Positions 31,370 through 43,045 of a stretch of DNA of 64,000 nucleotides are shown one piece after another. Position numbers and translations under genes: made by a program. The notes beneath the pieces are model-generated. The model was given only the letters and a program-made list of their open reading frames with translations. It ran no database searches and had not been told where the DNA came from. The stretch is from Symbiodinium natans. Lineage: Eukaryota > Sar > Dinophyceae > Suessiales > Symbiodiniaceae. Location of the stretch: NCBI GenBank assembly GCA_905221605.1, contig CAJNDS010001913.1, positions 212,501 to 276,500 on the forward strand, written 5' to 3'. Within the stretch, counting starts at the first letter, position 1, and every line of letters begins with the position of its first letter.

Positions 31370-31464
31370 AAGGATCCATGTACCTACATAGTATATGCAT
31401 AGGCCCTAAAGCTACCGGAGGGGAACCCCTTTAGCAAGTATATGCCATGTAGGTACATGGACCC
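31370..31464. mobile_element. Foldback family E, copy 2 (best)
   Basis: GGATCCATGTACCTACATAG, then TATATGCATAGGCC, is inverted at the right end as AGTATATGCCATGTAGGTAC, then ATGGACCC. About 95 bp. Confidence 0.7.
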
Positions 31465-31552
31465 TAAGCCCTAAGCCCTAAACCCCAAACCCAAAACCCT
31501 AAGCCCTAAACCCCAAACCCTAAACCCTAAACCCTAAACCCAACGACCGCAG

Positions 31553-31641
31553 GCTACGTGCGCCTGCCCTTCTCGGCAACCTGGTGGCTGGTTTTGCTGG
31601 CGGCCCTCATCACCCAAACCAGGTGGTTCCCCCCGGCGAGG
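31553..31641 (+). CDS. Candidate exon, membrane segment with PFxxxWW
   Basis: ACGACCGCAG acceptor; AGG/GTTCAGG donor. Two bases then YVRLPFSATWWLVLLAALIT, then QTRWFPPAR. The PFSATWW run resembles the PFTLGWW of the candidate exon at 53072. Such a motif occurs in some TehA/SLAC1-type anion transporters, but the match is too short for a family call. Confidence 0.4.
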
Positions 31642-31685
31642 GTTCAGGGTTTTAGGGTTTAGGGTTTAGGGTTTAGGGTTTAGGG

Positions 31686-31828
31686 TTTAGAGTTTTGGGG
31701 TTTTAGGGTTTTAGGGTTTTAGGGTTTAGGGTTTTAGGGTTTTAGGTTTTAGGGTTTTAGGGTTTTAGGGTTTTAGGGTTTTAGGGTTTTAGGGTTTTAG
31801 GGTTTTAGGGTTTTAAGGTTTTAGGGTC
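31686..31828 (+). repeat. TTTTAGGG 8-base variant array
   Basis: About 15 units of an 8-base form with an extra T, mostly in phase. A mirror-image CCCTAAAA array lies at 63655-63765. Confidence 0.95.
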
Positions 31829-31929
31829 TAGGATTAAGGCTTAGAGTTTAGGGTTCGGGTGTTAAGGTTCAGGCTGGTTGAGGGGGGGTTTAGGGGTTCA
31901 GGTTATAGAGGGAATTAGAGGGCTGGTGG

Positions 31930-32029
31930 AACCCTAAACCCTAAACCCTAAACCCCAAACCCTAAACCCTAAACCCTAAACCCTAAACCCTAAACCCTAA
32001 ACCCTAAACCCTAAACCCTAAACCCTAAG
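31930..32029 (-). repeat. CCCTAAA array
   Basis: About 14 units. Confidence 0.95.
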
Positions 32030-33002
32030 TTCAGTGTTGTTGGGGTGTCAGGGTTTAGGGTTTTGGGGGTGTGGGGGAGTGTCACTTGAGGCTCACACCC
32101 CAACGGCCTAGAACAGTGCTTCGGTTGTCCTTTGGAATGTGTTTGGGGTTTAGGGTTTAGGGTTTAGGGTTTAGGGTTTAGGGTTTAGGGTTTTGTGTTA
32201 CCTTTTTGGGTTTGTGCAAAGATCCTACGTGTTTTTAGGACGTTTTGTCTGAGGGTTCTAGTTTTAGGGGGCCAGCCAGGGAAGAAAAGGGGGCGCCAAG
32301 AAGCCCTAAACCCTGAAACGAAGGCGACAGGAAAGACAGCAACGTTGTTGGACCGGATGGGTTTAGGGTTCGGGGCGCTTGAAAACCCAAGTTTCTGAAC
32401 CCTAAGCAGGTCCTAAACCAAGCTACTAAACGCCACCAAAAGCCAAAGAAGAAAACGCACCCGCCCGCCCCCACCCTAAACCCTAAACCCTAAACCCTAA
32501 ACCCTAAACCCTGCTAAGACCGGGCCCAAGGCCCCAATCTGAGCCCTCCAAATCCTCCAACTGCGCTGTAGAGTTTAGGGAAGCGTAGGGAAGTTTACGG
32601 TTTAGGGTTTAGGGTTTGGGAAGTTTGGGAAGTTCAGGGTTTAGGGAAGTTTAGGGAAGTTTACGGTTTAGGGTTTTGGGAAGTTTTGGGAAGTTTTGGG
32701 AAGTTTTGGGGTACTCCTATAGGTCTTTCATGGTCATTCGGAGTACGTCGGGCAATAGCATTTTCGGGCATTCAGAGCCCTTTGGGCGTTTAGGGTTTAG
32801 GGGATTCAGGGTTTGTAGCTGTTGTAGGGTTCTGGCTTTGGCATAGGATCTTCTAAGCCGTAAACTCCGTTTAAACCCTAACCCCTAAACCCCTCAACCC
32901 TAAACCCTAAACCCCTCAACCCTAAACCCTAAGCCCTAAACCCTAAACCCTAAACCCTAAGCCCTAAACCCTAAACCCTAAACCCCTAAACCCTAAGCCC
33001 TA

Positions 33003-33115
33003 AGCTTGCGGAATGCCTGTCGAAGGTTCATTTTGGGCGTGGCGACCGTCCTGTCGCTACTTGGCCTACCTTCCTGAGTCTTTGTCCTGGCTTTACTCTG
33101 TGGTTCAGGATACTT
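33003..33115 (+). other. Exon-like island, frame uncertain
   Basis: CCCTAAG on the left and TTTAGGG on the right. Two frames stay open for 30 or more codons (CGMPVEGSFWAWRPSCRYLA and CLSKVHFGRGDRPVATWPTF) and a third (FILGVATVLSLLGLP) is hydrophobic but stops early. Confidence 0.3.
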
Positions 33116-33285
33116 AGAAACCCATTTAGGGTTTAGGGTTCAGGGTTTTAGGGTTTAGGGTTTAGGGTTTAGGGTTTAGGGTTTAGGGTTTAGGGTTTAG
33201 GGTTTAGGGTTTAGGTATATATATATATATATGTATGTATGTGCGTAGTACCATGAACCTTCAAGCATGGCAGCAACACTCAAAT

Positions 33286-33400
33286 ACTTGGTAGCCCTGT
33301 GGTACCCTTTACACCTTTTTTCGTTATCGGTTCCCTTATAAAGAAACCAACCCCAAAAAGGGTGCCCTGAGTAGAATATGGTCGCTGGGCTACCAAGAAG
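33286..33400. mobile_element. Element family F, copy 2 (best)
   Basis: The tips ACTTGGTAGCCCTGTGGTAC and CGCTGGGCTACCAAG are inverted. The middle contains GGTTCCCTTATAAAGAAACC. Confidence 0.65.
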
Positions 33401-33901
33401 GAAGACCAAACCACCCTAGTTAAACCCTGAACCCTAAACCCTAAACCTTGATTAAGCCCTAAGACCCTAAACCCTAAACCCTAATCCCTAACCCTAAACC
33501 TAAACCCTAATCCCTAAAGCACATCACAAGGCTCAGAAGTCCTGCGCCCCAAGCACCGAACCTACAACCTGCCCCTCAAAACCCTTAAAGCCCATAGACC
33601 TGCCAACGAAACAGCAAGCGGAGAGCTTCCAAGCTTAAGGAAATAGCACCTCTCAACTCTTTACAGGGGCCCTAAACCCTAGCCCTGAACCCTTAACTCT
33701 GAACCCTTTACCCCGAGCCTGAAACCCTAAACCCCCACTTTGGAGCGCCCAAACCTAACACACAAATATGACAGAGGGCCCCAGACTGCTTTCCCTAAGG
33801 GTTCACTTATTATCAATGTGGGGTTTTGGGTTTAGGGTTTGGTGTTGGAGGTTTAGGGTTCAGGGTTTAATTAGAGTCTAGGGTTTAGGTTTAGGGTTTA
33901 G

Positions 33902-33984
33902 GGTATATGCATGGGCCCGAAAGCTACGATATGGGAACCTCTAATTACAGACCAAGATAAACACAGCATAGTTACATGGACCAG
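33902..33984. mobile_element. Foldback family E, copy 3 (left tip lost)
   Basis: GGTATATGCATGGGCCCGAA, then AGCTACGATATGGGAACC, with the right tip ending TTACATGGACC. Confidence 0.55.
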
Positions 33985-34316
33985 GAGTCTTGGGGGGGGT
34001 TTAGGAGTTAGGGTTTAGGGTTTAGGGTTTAGGGTTTAGGTTCTGCAACTGAGGGATGTGAACCCCAAACCCCCAAACTCCAAAAGCCTGAGCCCCAAGC
34101 CCCGACAGCCCGAGACCCGAAAGGGTCTCAACAAAACCCACCCAAGCAAAGCGCTCAATCACACCCCTACCGCGCCACTCTGACCCCGGAGACCTTGCTA
34201 ATTCCCTAAACCCTAAAGAAACCCTAAGAACTAATATCCTGTAACCCTAAGCCCTGAACCCTGAACCCTAAACCCTAAACCCTAAACCTCAAGCCGACTC
34301 TCTGGGGTTCCTGCCC

Positions 34317-34445
34317 ACTTGGAGGTTATGGTACTTACTAACCAATTATGACTGTACTAATATTAATATCTGTACTGATTTAGGGTTTAGGGTTTGGGGT
34401 TTAGGGTTTAGGGTTATAAGTATAGAAATATATTGGTTAGCAAGG
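34317..34445. mobile_element. Foldback family C, copy 5, split by a telomere-like array
   Basis: The left arm (ACTTGGAGGTTATGGTACTT) and the right arm (TATTGGTTAGCAAG) are separated by a TTTAGGG array at about 34379-34414, in place of the usual middle sequence. Confidence 0.6.
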
Positions 34446-35176
34446 CTCAGTGTGCTCCTGACCTGGTACGGCCTTCGCCTGCAGCATGCCGCCGCAGCGC
34501 CTCGACAAGGGGTGTGGGGTGTAGGGTTTAGGGTTTCTGCCATAGACCTCCAAACGGTAGGTTTTGGATTTAGAGTTTTGGGCGGCTTGGGTTTTGTGCT
34601 TCCGCGTTTGGGGGTGAGGTTTGGAGGGCCGTAAGTCCCAAGAGGTTGAGGCTTTGTGGATTCAGGGCTTTGAGGGTTGAAGTTTTGCCCGTTTAGAGTC
34701 TACGGTTTAGGCCCCCAACCCTAAACCCTAGACCCCAATATGGGTATGTCACTGTCCCAAAATCGGGGTGCCCTTTTTATACCCAAAATAGGGTGAAATT
34801 CCCTTATCGGGACCCCCCCAAAAAAAAAGAAAAAAACGGCACCCCTATTGCCCCTATTTTCCGAAACCCTAAACCCTAAACCCTACACCCCAATCGACGC
34901 GATAGGCCCAAAGGAGCCAATCTCAGAGCCCTTGGCGTGGATGTCAGGTCACGGCGCTCTGGGGAGGTGCCGAGAAGGGGGCTGATGGTTTGGGGCGTAG
35001 GGTTTAGGGTTTAGGGTTTAGGGTTTGGGGTTTAGGGTTCAGGCTTTAGGCTGTTTAAGGTTCAGAGTCAAGGGTTCAGGGTTTGTTCAGGGTTTAGGGG
35101 TCTAGGATGAAGACAGGGCGCGACATGCTCAAGGACTCAAGGATCTCGTGGCCCGGCCTGTCGGGCATTCAGTAGC

Positions 35177-35273
35177 TAAACCCTAAACCCTAAACCCTAA
35201 ACCCTAAACCCTAAACCCTAAACCCTAAACCCTAAACCCTAAACCCTAAACCCTAAACCCTAAACCCTAAACC
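35177..35273 (-). repeat. CCCTAAA array
   Basis: About 14 perfect units. Confidence 0.95.
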
Positions 35274-35639
35274 CGCACTTGACCTTGAACCTTTGTTGGG
35301 ATACCCCTTTAGTGAACCTTCGTCGGGTTAGCTCTAAAAAATAGGCTCCTTGTTTGCTAGGGTGCCAGGTTCTACAGGGCACTCAAGAAGGGAACCTAGA
35401 ATCTAGAGAACTGCCCATGGAGCGTATGGGTTTAGGGTTGGCTGTTTTCGTTCAAGGAGCTGCAACAACCAAACTGTATGAATGAAGCTCTGCCCTATTA
35501 CCTGAAACCTGATACCCGGACCCTATACCTTCTGCCCTAGACTATACACCCACCCCCCCCCCCCCCCTTCCGGCCCTTTCCAACCTCCTCGAACGTCTAA
35601 GCTATGTCTAGAACTACCCCCGGTACAAGACCCTAAGCC

Positions 35640-36241
35640 CTAAGTTCCAAACCCTTAACCCTGAACCCTCAACTTGAAAACCCACGGAAACCCTAAACAC
35701 TGAACCCTAGACCCTCAAACCCCACGCCCTAAAACCCTAAACGCTGAACCCTCAAACCCTCAAACCCTAAAACCCCAAACCCCCAACCCCCAGACCCGAA
35801 ACCCTAAACTCTAAACCCTAACCCCGAAACCCTAAACCTCCAACCCCTAAACCCACACCCTAAACCCTGAAACCTAAACCCCCAACCCCTACACCCTAAA
35901 CCCAAAGCCCTAAACCCTAAACCCGAAGCCCTAAGCCCTAATCCCTAAACCCCTAAACCCTAAACCCCAACCCTTAATGCCCTAAACCCTTAGCCCCGAA
36001 CCCTAAAACCTAAACCCTAAAGCCCTAACCCTAAACCCCCAACCCCTAAACCCCTAAACCCCTAAACCCTAAACCCCCAACCCCCAACCCTAACCCCAAA
36101 GCCCCAAAGCCCCAAAGCCCCAAAGCCCCAAAGCCCCAAAGCCCCAAACCCTAAACCCTAAACCCTAAACCCTAAACCCTAAACCCTAAACCCTAAACCC
36201 TAAACCCTAAACCCTAAACCCTAAACCCTAAACCCTAAACC
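35640..36241 (-). repeat. Degenerate then perfect CCCTAAA region with a CCCCAAAG sub-array
   Basis: About 450 bases of mutated units (CCCTAAAC, CCCCAAC, CCCGAAG), then CCCCAAAG repeated about six times at 36094-36147, then about 13 perfect CCCTAAA units up to the candidate exon at 36252. It looks like old repeats decaying away from a younger array. Confidence 0.9.
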
Positions 36242-36251
36242 AACCCTGGAG

Positions 36252-36322
36252 GCGGCGTCTTGACCAGCCCGTGGTCTCGGCTGTTCTGGCAGTCTTGGGA
36301 CCTCTGCGCCCCTGGGCTGAGG
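36252..36322 (+). CDS. Candidate exon
   Basis: CCTGGAG on the left, AGG/GTTTAGGG on the right. Two bases then GVLTSPWSRLFWQSWDLCAP, then GLR. A second frame (VVSAVLAVLGPLRPW) is also open and hydrophobic. Confidence 0.3.
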
Positions 36323-36504
36323 GTTTAGGGTTTAGGGTTTAGGGTTTAGGGTTTAGGGTTTAGGGTTTAGGGTTAGGGTTTAGGGTTAGGGTTTAGATTT
36401 CGTGAGGATTTGGGGTCTTTGAAAGAATTCAGGGTTCAGGTTCGGGGAAAGTTTCGAGGAGTTACTTTGCAACTCCAGAGCAAGGTCAACCTGCGGGGGC
36501 TTTT

Positions 36505-36650
36505 ACTTGGAGATTCAGGGTACATAGTAACCCATTATCATATGTGTAGTTCTAAGCCACATAAAGGCTCCTTAAGGACCCGAATACGGTTATCATGGGG
36601 TTTCTAGTACAGCTATCACTGGGCTACTAAGTACCATGAATCTCTAAGTA
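36505..36650. mobile_element. Foldback family C, copy 6
   Basis: Near-complete copy: ACTTGGAGATTCAGGGTACA, then TAGTAACCCATTATCA, opposite TATCACTGGGCTACTAAG, then TACCATGAATCTCTAAGT. About 146 bp. Confidence 0.75.
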
Positions 36651-37036
36651 GGGTTTGGGGTGACAGGGCTCATGGTCGCTTTAGAAAACATGCTTTAGGG
36701 TCTAGGGTTTAGGGTTTAGGTTTAGGGTTTGGGGTATAGGGTTCAGGATTATTTAAGAAAATGACTTTGAAGCTTAGGGATCTTCCAGCATTGCCTCACT
36801 TCCTGTTCTTGGGGAGCTCCGCTCACGATTCTAAAGCTACTAAAGACAAGATAAACCCTGAACCCATTACCTTAAACCCAACACCTTAAACCCTAAATAC
36901 GCCTAGGCCGGTGCATAAGAGATTAGTTACGAACGGCTCATGAGTCAAAGCAATACCTGGTCCCCGCAAAAAAAGGCCGATAGCCTTCAAAATGCAGGAT
37001 TTCGGGTTGAGGGTTTGGGTAGGGTTTAGGGTTCTG

Positions 37037-37100
37037 GTTTAGGGTTTTGGGTTTTGGGTTTTGGGTTTTGGGTTTTGGGTTTTGGGTTTTGGGTTTTGGG
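37037..37100 (+). repeat. GGGTTTT variant array
   Basis: Eight or nine perfect GGGTTTT units. A shorter run lies at 39160-39195. Confidence 0.95.
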
Positions 37101-37491
37101 CATACAGGCCATTTGTATTTGCTTTGCTGTAGTGCTCGGTCAGGGGGTAGCAGTGCGACCCAAAACCCTCAACTCGGTGAAGCCCTAAATCCTCAGCCCT
37201 ATGTACCCTCAACCCTGAAACCCTAAATTTAACCCTCAACCCTAGAAAGCCTAGAGCCCTCAACCCTACATGCCCTATAGACCTCAACCCCGTCAAACCC
37301 TAAGCCCTCAACCCTATATACCCTATATACCCTATGTCCCCTCCACCCTGAGACCCTAAACTTACTCTCAACCCTATAAAGCCTAGAAGCCCCCGAGCCC
37401 CCCAGAACCCTAAACCCTCATCACGCCCCAAACCCTAAACCCTAAATCCTAAACCCTAAACCCTAAACCCTAAAACCTTCTCGTTTTCAAG

Positions 37492-37566
37492 GTGCACGGG
37501 CTTCCTGCCCTGGCGATGCTTTGGTTCCACGGGCCGTGTCTGGGTCGGGGGGCCTGGGGAAAAAGG
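37492..37566 (+). CDS. Candidate exon
   Basis: A strong pyrimidine tract and TTTTCAAG acceptor. Frame VHGLPALAMLWFHGPCLGRG, then AWGKR, up to GTTTGGGG. Confidence 0.35.
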
Positions 37567-38198
37567 GTTTGGGGTTTAGGGCTAGGGTTTAGGGTTTAGG
37601 GTTTAGGGTTTAGGGTTCGGGGTTTAGGGTTTCGGGTTAAGGGTTCAGGGCGTAGGGTTTAGGGTCTTAGGGTTTAGGGTTCAGGGCGTAGGGTTTAGGG
37701 TTCGGGGTTCAGGGTTTATGCTTTAGGGCTCTGTGTTTAGAATTGGGTTCTTGGGTTGCAGCCCAAAGCCCTCCGTTCTGAGAGGCATTGAGGGGTCAGT
37801 GCTTCGGTCAGCATCATGCTTATGGTCACTGCAATGTCTATTTGGGTTCAGGGTTTTTTTGGTTCGGGGTTGAAGGTTTAGAGTTTAGGGTTTAGGGTTT
37901 AGGGCATCTTTGTAGTTTTGCTTGTTTGCTGTTACTGAGCTTTTCTTCCTCTTTGGCCAACATACTGGTGTTTTTCTATATACTGTCTTTGCTGAGTTTG
38001 CGCGGGACCGTACCTTGAAGCCCAAGCCAGGGAAACAGGAGCTAGCCCAAACCTTAAGCCTGTTTCTCACACTTTAACCAGCCCTAAGCCCAAACCCCAA
38101 ACCCTTAAACCCTACACCCTAAACCCCAAACCCTAAACCCCCAAACCCTAAACCCCAAACCCTAAACCCCAAACCCTAAACCCTCAACCCTACGTCAG

Positions 38199-38279
38199 CT
38201 TCCCAAGGCCTCTCCGGGCCCATGGGACCTGGCCCGGTCACCGCCAGCGCTGCCGCTGCCGCGCGGCGTGGCCGCAGGG
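38199..38279 (+). CDS. Candidate exon, Ala/Gly-rich
   Basis: CTACGTCAG on the left, GTATAGGG on the right. Frame SQGLSGPMGPGPVTASAAAA, then ARRGRRG. Confidence 0.3.
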
Positions 38280-38655
38280 GTATAGGGTTTAGGGTTTAGG
38301 GTTTTGGGGTTTAGGGTTTAGAGTTTGGGGTTTAGGGTTTAGGGATTTGGGGTTTAGGGTTTGGGGTTTAGGGTTTGGGGTTTAGGGTTTGGGGTTTGGG
38401 GTTTAGGGTTTGGGGTTTGGGGTTTAGGGTTTAGGGTTTGGGGGCTTAGGGTTCGGGGTTTAGTGTGCAGGGCGCAACGCAGGATGTAGGGTTTGTGCGG
38501 CCTAGGATGTAGCGCGAGAGGTTTAGGCTGTGGGTTAGTCTTGCGCTTGAATTTCTATGATTGTCATCAACGGCGTTGTTTTTTTGTTTACAAGGTGGCT
38601 TACGGTATCTTCTGGGCGTGGACTTAAGGACTTATTTTTTGCATCGACACCTTAC

Positions 38656-38760
38656 ACCCTAAACCCTAAACCCTAAACCCTAAACCTTGAACCCCAAACC
38701 CTAAACCCTAAACCCTAAACCCTAAACCCTAAACCCTAAACCCTAAACCCTAAACCCTAG
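38656..38760 (-). repeat. CCCTAAA array
   Basis: About 14 units ending in CCCTAG at the candidate exon at 38761. Confidence 0.95.
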
Positions 38761-38867
38761 GGGCAAGCTTTAGTCCAACATTTTTCAAGGCGGCCATCCT
38801 CTACATGCAACCCCGGCCTCGGCGCTGCGACCTAGAAGCCCCAGTCTCCGAAATCCTCACGCCCTAA
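38761..38867 (+). CDS. Candidate terminal exon
   Basis: CCCTAG on the left. Frame ASFSPTFFKAAILYMQPRPR, then RCDLEAPVSEILTP and TAA. The TTTAGGG array starts about ten bases after the stop. Confidence 0.4.
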
Positions 38868-38875
38868 GCCTCGGG

Positions 38876-38974
38876 TTTAGGTTTAGGGTTTAGGGTTTAG
38901 GGTTTAGGGTTTAGGGTTTAGGGTTTAGGGTTTAGGGTTTAGGGTTTAGGGTTTAGGGTTTAGGGTTTAGGGTT
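38876..38974 (+). repeat. TTTAGGG array
   Basis: About 13 perfect units immediately after the candidate exon that ends at 38867. Confidence 0.95.
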
Positions 38975-39857
38975 CGCAGCCCCTGACAAGCCCCCCACAA
39001 CCACAAACCGTTCAAGCGTCCCCTTAAACCCCTGCAGAGCCCGGAGCTAAGAACTCAAAACCCTCTTGGTGATCGTTTCGAGGCTGCCGCTGTCCCTGCT
39101 TTGGCTTTTCGGGCCGCTTGGTCTCGAGTAGGGTTTAGGGTTTAGGACTTAGGGTTTGGGGTTTTGGGTTTTGGGTTTTGGGTTTTGGGTTTCGGGTTTA
39201 GGGTTAAGGGTTTAAGGGTTTAAGGGTTTAGGCTTGGCTTGGGGAGCTCCAAATAATGGCCGGTGTTGTCTTCAGAGCTCTTTCTTAACGGCTTTGCCCG
39301 AAAGCCAAGCCTGCAACTGTTGGCGACAAGCAACCTAAACACCCCTACCCCCCTACGCCCCAAAACCCTGAGAACCCCCCTAAACCCTAAACCCCAAGCC
39401 CCAAAGCCCCACGCTGAGTGTGGGAGTACTCAGCCCGAATGCCCCTGAAAAGGGTTTAGGGTTTAGGGTTTAGGGTTTAGGGTTTAGCGTCTAGGGTTTA
39501 GGGTTTAGGGTCTAAACCCCAAAGCCTAATCCCTAAACCCCCTGGACCCTAACCCCTAAACCTTAGCACCCAAAACCCGAAACCCCAAAACCTTACTAAG
39601 CCCTAAAAACCTAAACCCCCCAACCCCCCCCCCCCCCCCAGGCCCTGAACGATCCAAAAAGGCTCAACCCTAGACCCTAAAACGCTAAAACCTACCAAAC
39701 AAAAAAAACCGAGGCCCTAAACGACCCCAAAAGGCTAAACCCTAAACCCTCAAACGCCAAACCCTAAAAAGCCAAAAGCCACAACACCCCCCCCCAGGCC
39801 CCAAACGACCCCAAAAGGCTAAACCCCGAACCCCAAGCCCTAAGCCCCAAGCCCCAA

Positions 39858-39993
39858 CCCTAAACCCTAAACCCTAAACCCTAAACCCTAAACCCTAAAC
39901 CCTAAACCCTAAACCCTAAACCCTAAACCCTAAACCCTAAACCCTAAACCCTAAACCCTAAACCCTAAACCCTAAACCCTAAACCCTAAACCC
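39858..39993 (-). repeat. CCCTAAA array, about 19 units
   Basis: One of the longest minus-orientation arrays, followed by CCCTAAG and CCCTGAA variants to 40038. Confidence 0.95.
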
Positions 39994-40040
39994 AAGCCCT
40001 AAGCCCTAAACCCTGAACCCTAAACCCTAAACCCTAAAAG

Positions 40041-40109
40041 ACTCCAAGGCTGTGCCTGGGCCTTCCCGAGTTCAAGTGCGCCTCCGCGGCAGAGCAAGTT
40101 CGTCTCTGA
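40041..40109 (+). CDS. Candidate terminal exon
   Basis: CTAAAAG on the left. Frame TPRLCLGLPEFKCASAAEQV, then RL and TGA. Confidence 0.35.
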   Translation, partial: TPRLCLGLPEFKCASAAEQVRL

Positions 40110-40201
40110 AGGCTTGTAAAAATGGGGGGGGGGGGTTTAGGGTTTAGGGTTTAGGGTTTAGGGCTAGGGTTTAGGGCTAGGGTTTAGGGTTTGGGGTTTA
40201 G

Positions 40202-40312
40202 GGCTACTAAGGCCCAGAGTAGGCCCTTATTCCCCTTTTTGTTAGGTTCCGGCTTCCTTACAAGGCCCTGCCAAAAAGGGCACCCATTGTCATTCCTAGG
40301 TTACACTCGGGT
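40202..40312. mobile_element. Element family F, copy 3, degenerate
   Basis: Contains TAGGTTCCGGCTTCCTTACA and GCCAAAAAGGGCACCC, at the same spacing as in the other copies. Confidence 0.5.
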
Positions 40313-40572
40313 CTCGAATTTCGGGTCTAGGGTTGTAAGGGTGTAGGGTTTACGTGGTTTGTAGAATTTCGGGTTTAGGGTGTAGGGTGTGTGTGTATGT
40401 ATATATATATATATGTATGTATATATGTAATATGTACATATATATAAATACATATGTCGGATGTAGGGTTTAGGGTAGTTTCGGTTTCAGAGGTGTATAG
40501 TAGGGTTGAGAGATCATCATGTTTATTGGGGTTGGGGTGTAGCGGCGCAGAGGTTTTTCTACCTCGGACCCC

Positions 40573-40808
40573 GAAGTCTGTGCCCTTGGCTTTGGGGACT
40601 CCTTCTTGAGGGTCCTTTAAGGGAATATAAGGGCTTATTAGGCGTACTTTAAGGATCATTTAAGGGAACATAAGAGCTTGCTAGGCGCATTTTGAGGATC
40701 CTTGAAGGGAATAGAAGGGCTTACTAGGCGTATTTTGAGGATCCTTTAAGGGAATAGAAGGTCTTACTAGGCGTATTTTGAGGGAAACCTCTTAGGGGTA
40801 CATCTGTC
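40573..40808. repeat. Element family N with four 43-bp tandem units
   Basis: Units at 40611-40653, 40654-40696, 40697-40739 and 40740-40782 (core GGGAATAGAAGGGCTTACTA, then GGCGTATTTTGAG), flanked by TGCCCTTGGCTTTGGGGACT and GGAAACCTCTTAGGGGTACA. A shorter inverted copy without the tandem expansion lies at 56505-56625. Confidence 0.8.
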
Positions 40809-41364
40809 GGGGTCCGAGTCTCAACTCCTGAAGCTTAGGGTGGCGGACAACCGTAAATTCTAAACCCGAAACCCAAGAATGGCGCAGTGCATTCTTCTTT
40901 AATGGAGACCTACAAGACCCTAGAACCCTAAACCCTAAACCCTAAACCCTAAACCCTAAACCGACTAGAACCCTAAACCTCAAGACCCGAAACCAAACCC
41001 CAAGCCCCCAAACCCGAAGCTTACTAAAGACGCTCAAACTGAAGTCCCTGCATCCCACATCCCTCAACCCGAAACCCGAATCCCTAAATCCCAAGCCCTC
41101 AACTCTGAACGTTAAGCCCCTTAGGATTCGGGTTTAGGGCTTAGGGCTTAATTGGGGTTTAGGGTTTACTTGATATTAGTTAAGGTTAGGTACCTAGGGA
41201 ACCTTAGAGAAGGTTAGGGAGTGTTAGGTCAGGGGATTCGGGGTTTAGGCGTTCAGAGGTTTATATAGGGGTTTAGGGCAAACCCTAAACCCTAAACCCT
41301 AAACCCTAAACCCTAAACCCTAAACCTTAACCCTAAACCCTAAACCCTAAACTCCCCAAAAAAG

Positions 41365-41469
41365 GCTCAACTGCCCTTGGGCCGCGCCCAAGGCAACCTT
41401 TGCCAGACTCGTCTTGCCTATCGCATCGCCCCTGGCCTCCCTAAAGAGGCCATTGTCAAAGGGCCCTAG
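41365..41469 (+). CDS. Candidate exon
   Basis: AAAAAAG on the left. Frame AQLPLGRAQGNLCQTRLAYR, then IAPGLPKEAIVKGP, ending in TAG formed with the following GGGTTTAGGG. Strongly coding-like composition. Confidence 0.4.
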   Translation, partial: AQLPLGRAQGNLCQTRLAYRIAPGLPKEAIVKGP

Positions 41470-41890
41470 GGTTTAGGGTTTAGGGTTTAGGGCTAGGGTT
41501 CAGGGTTTAGGGTTTAGGGCTAGGGTTCAGGGTTCAGGGTTCAGGGTTCAGGGTTTAGGGTTCAGGGTTTAGGGTTTAGGGTTTAGGGTTTAGGGTTTAG
41601 GCCTAAGGTTTGGCAAATTGGCAGTTGCAGTGGGGTGCAGGTAAGGAGTACGGCTTGGGATCGAGGAATCGAATGCAGCACTCGGCTGCTTCTGTGTTGT
41701 TGCGTTTGAAGGAAGGTTGGTGTTTAAATCCTAAACCCTAAACCCTAAACCCGAAACCGCTTAGGGTTGCATCAAACTGGACCAAACTGAGTCACAACGA
41801 CATTGATTGCACATCTTGGCAACGCTTGACGATGCCTGTCAGGGCTTCTGACATGGGGCTGTGGGCTGGCTTAGGGTTTACAAGGGATAG

Positions 41891-41962
41891 GGGTTTAGGG
41901 TTTAGGGTTTAGGGTTTAGGGTTTAGGGTTTAGGGTTTAGGGTTTAGGGTTTAGGGTTTAGG
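41891..41962 (+). repeat. TTTAGGG array
   Basis: About ten perfect units. Confidence 0.95.
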
Positions 41963-42841
41963 CTGGCCGGAGAATTTCAATGCATTGCACAATGCATTCT
42001 TCCTCTCGAACGCAAGGAACTACATCAAGGACCCCTACAGCCATCCCCGTAGACCCCGCAAAGCTAGAGCTTAAGCCCAGGACCACCAAGTCACACAATA
42101 AAAGTATAGTTGTATAAACCATCAATAAAAGATACTAATCCCAACAAAGGAGAATCAAATACAACAACGTAAAGTCCCACCAAGATAGCCAATACCAGGG
42201 CTGTCCTTTGGGATGTTTGTTAAGGGTTTGCATGTTAAAAGGGCTTCAGAACCCCAAACCGTAAACCCTAAACTCTAAACCCTAAACCCCGGACCCTTCA
42301 TCCCCTCAAACCCCTGAACCCCCTTACTCTTGAGTGGGGGGATGTGAGAGGCGACCACCCACTCCGACCCACTCCAAGGCCCCACCTACTGCACCCTCCC
42401 CAGACTCAACCCAAAACCCTAAATCCCAAAACCCCATAAATGCCCAAACCCTAAATCCCTAAACCCTACAGCCCTGCCCCCCCCCCCCCCCCCCCTTCCC
42501 TCCGCACCCCCCCCTTCCACGCTACAGCGCCTTGAAGAGGCTTGGCGTTGGGTGCACGGCTCCCATGGCTTCGTCTGCTTAGCCTGGCTTCTTGCGCAAC
42601 CAGCGGGGGTTGACCGGTTTCGGGATTTGTTTGTTTGCTTTGCTTTTTATTTCTGTTCGCTTTGTTTTGCTTTTTGGGGTTTAGTTGTTTTTTGGGCTTT
42701 GCTTTTTTTGGGTTTGAGGTTTGGGGTTTCAAATTTAAGGTTGGTTACGGCTGAGCGTTGAGCGTTGGGCTGGGGTGGACATGCACCAAATGCCTTGCAC
42801 CCCCCTGCGCCACCCCAACGCTGGGACGGTGCCCTAAACCC

Positions 42842-42984
42842 TACTTGGAGGTTCAGGCGACTTCGCAACCCACGAGACGTGCAGAAAGAACCCACATACA
42901 AGCCTTTCAAGTACCCGAATAGGTTATAATTGGGTTATAAGTACAGTGACAATTGGGTTACGAAGTTCCGAAGTACCATGAACG
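42842..42984. mobile_element. Foldback family C, copy 7
   Basis: Tips ACTTGGAGGTTCAGG and CGAAGTACCATGAAC, with GGTTATAATTGGGTTATAAG inside. Confidence 0.65.
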
Positions 42985-43045
42985 ACCCCGCAGGAGAACA
43001 AGTTTAAGGTTTGGGGTTTGGTGGATTGGGTTTGCGGTTCGGGTC

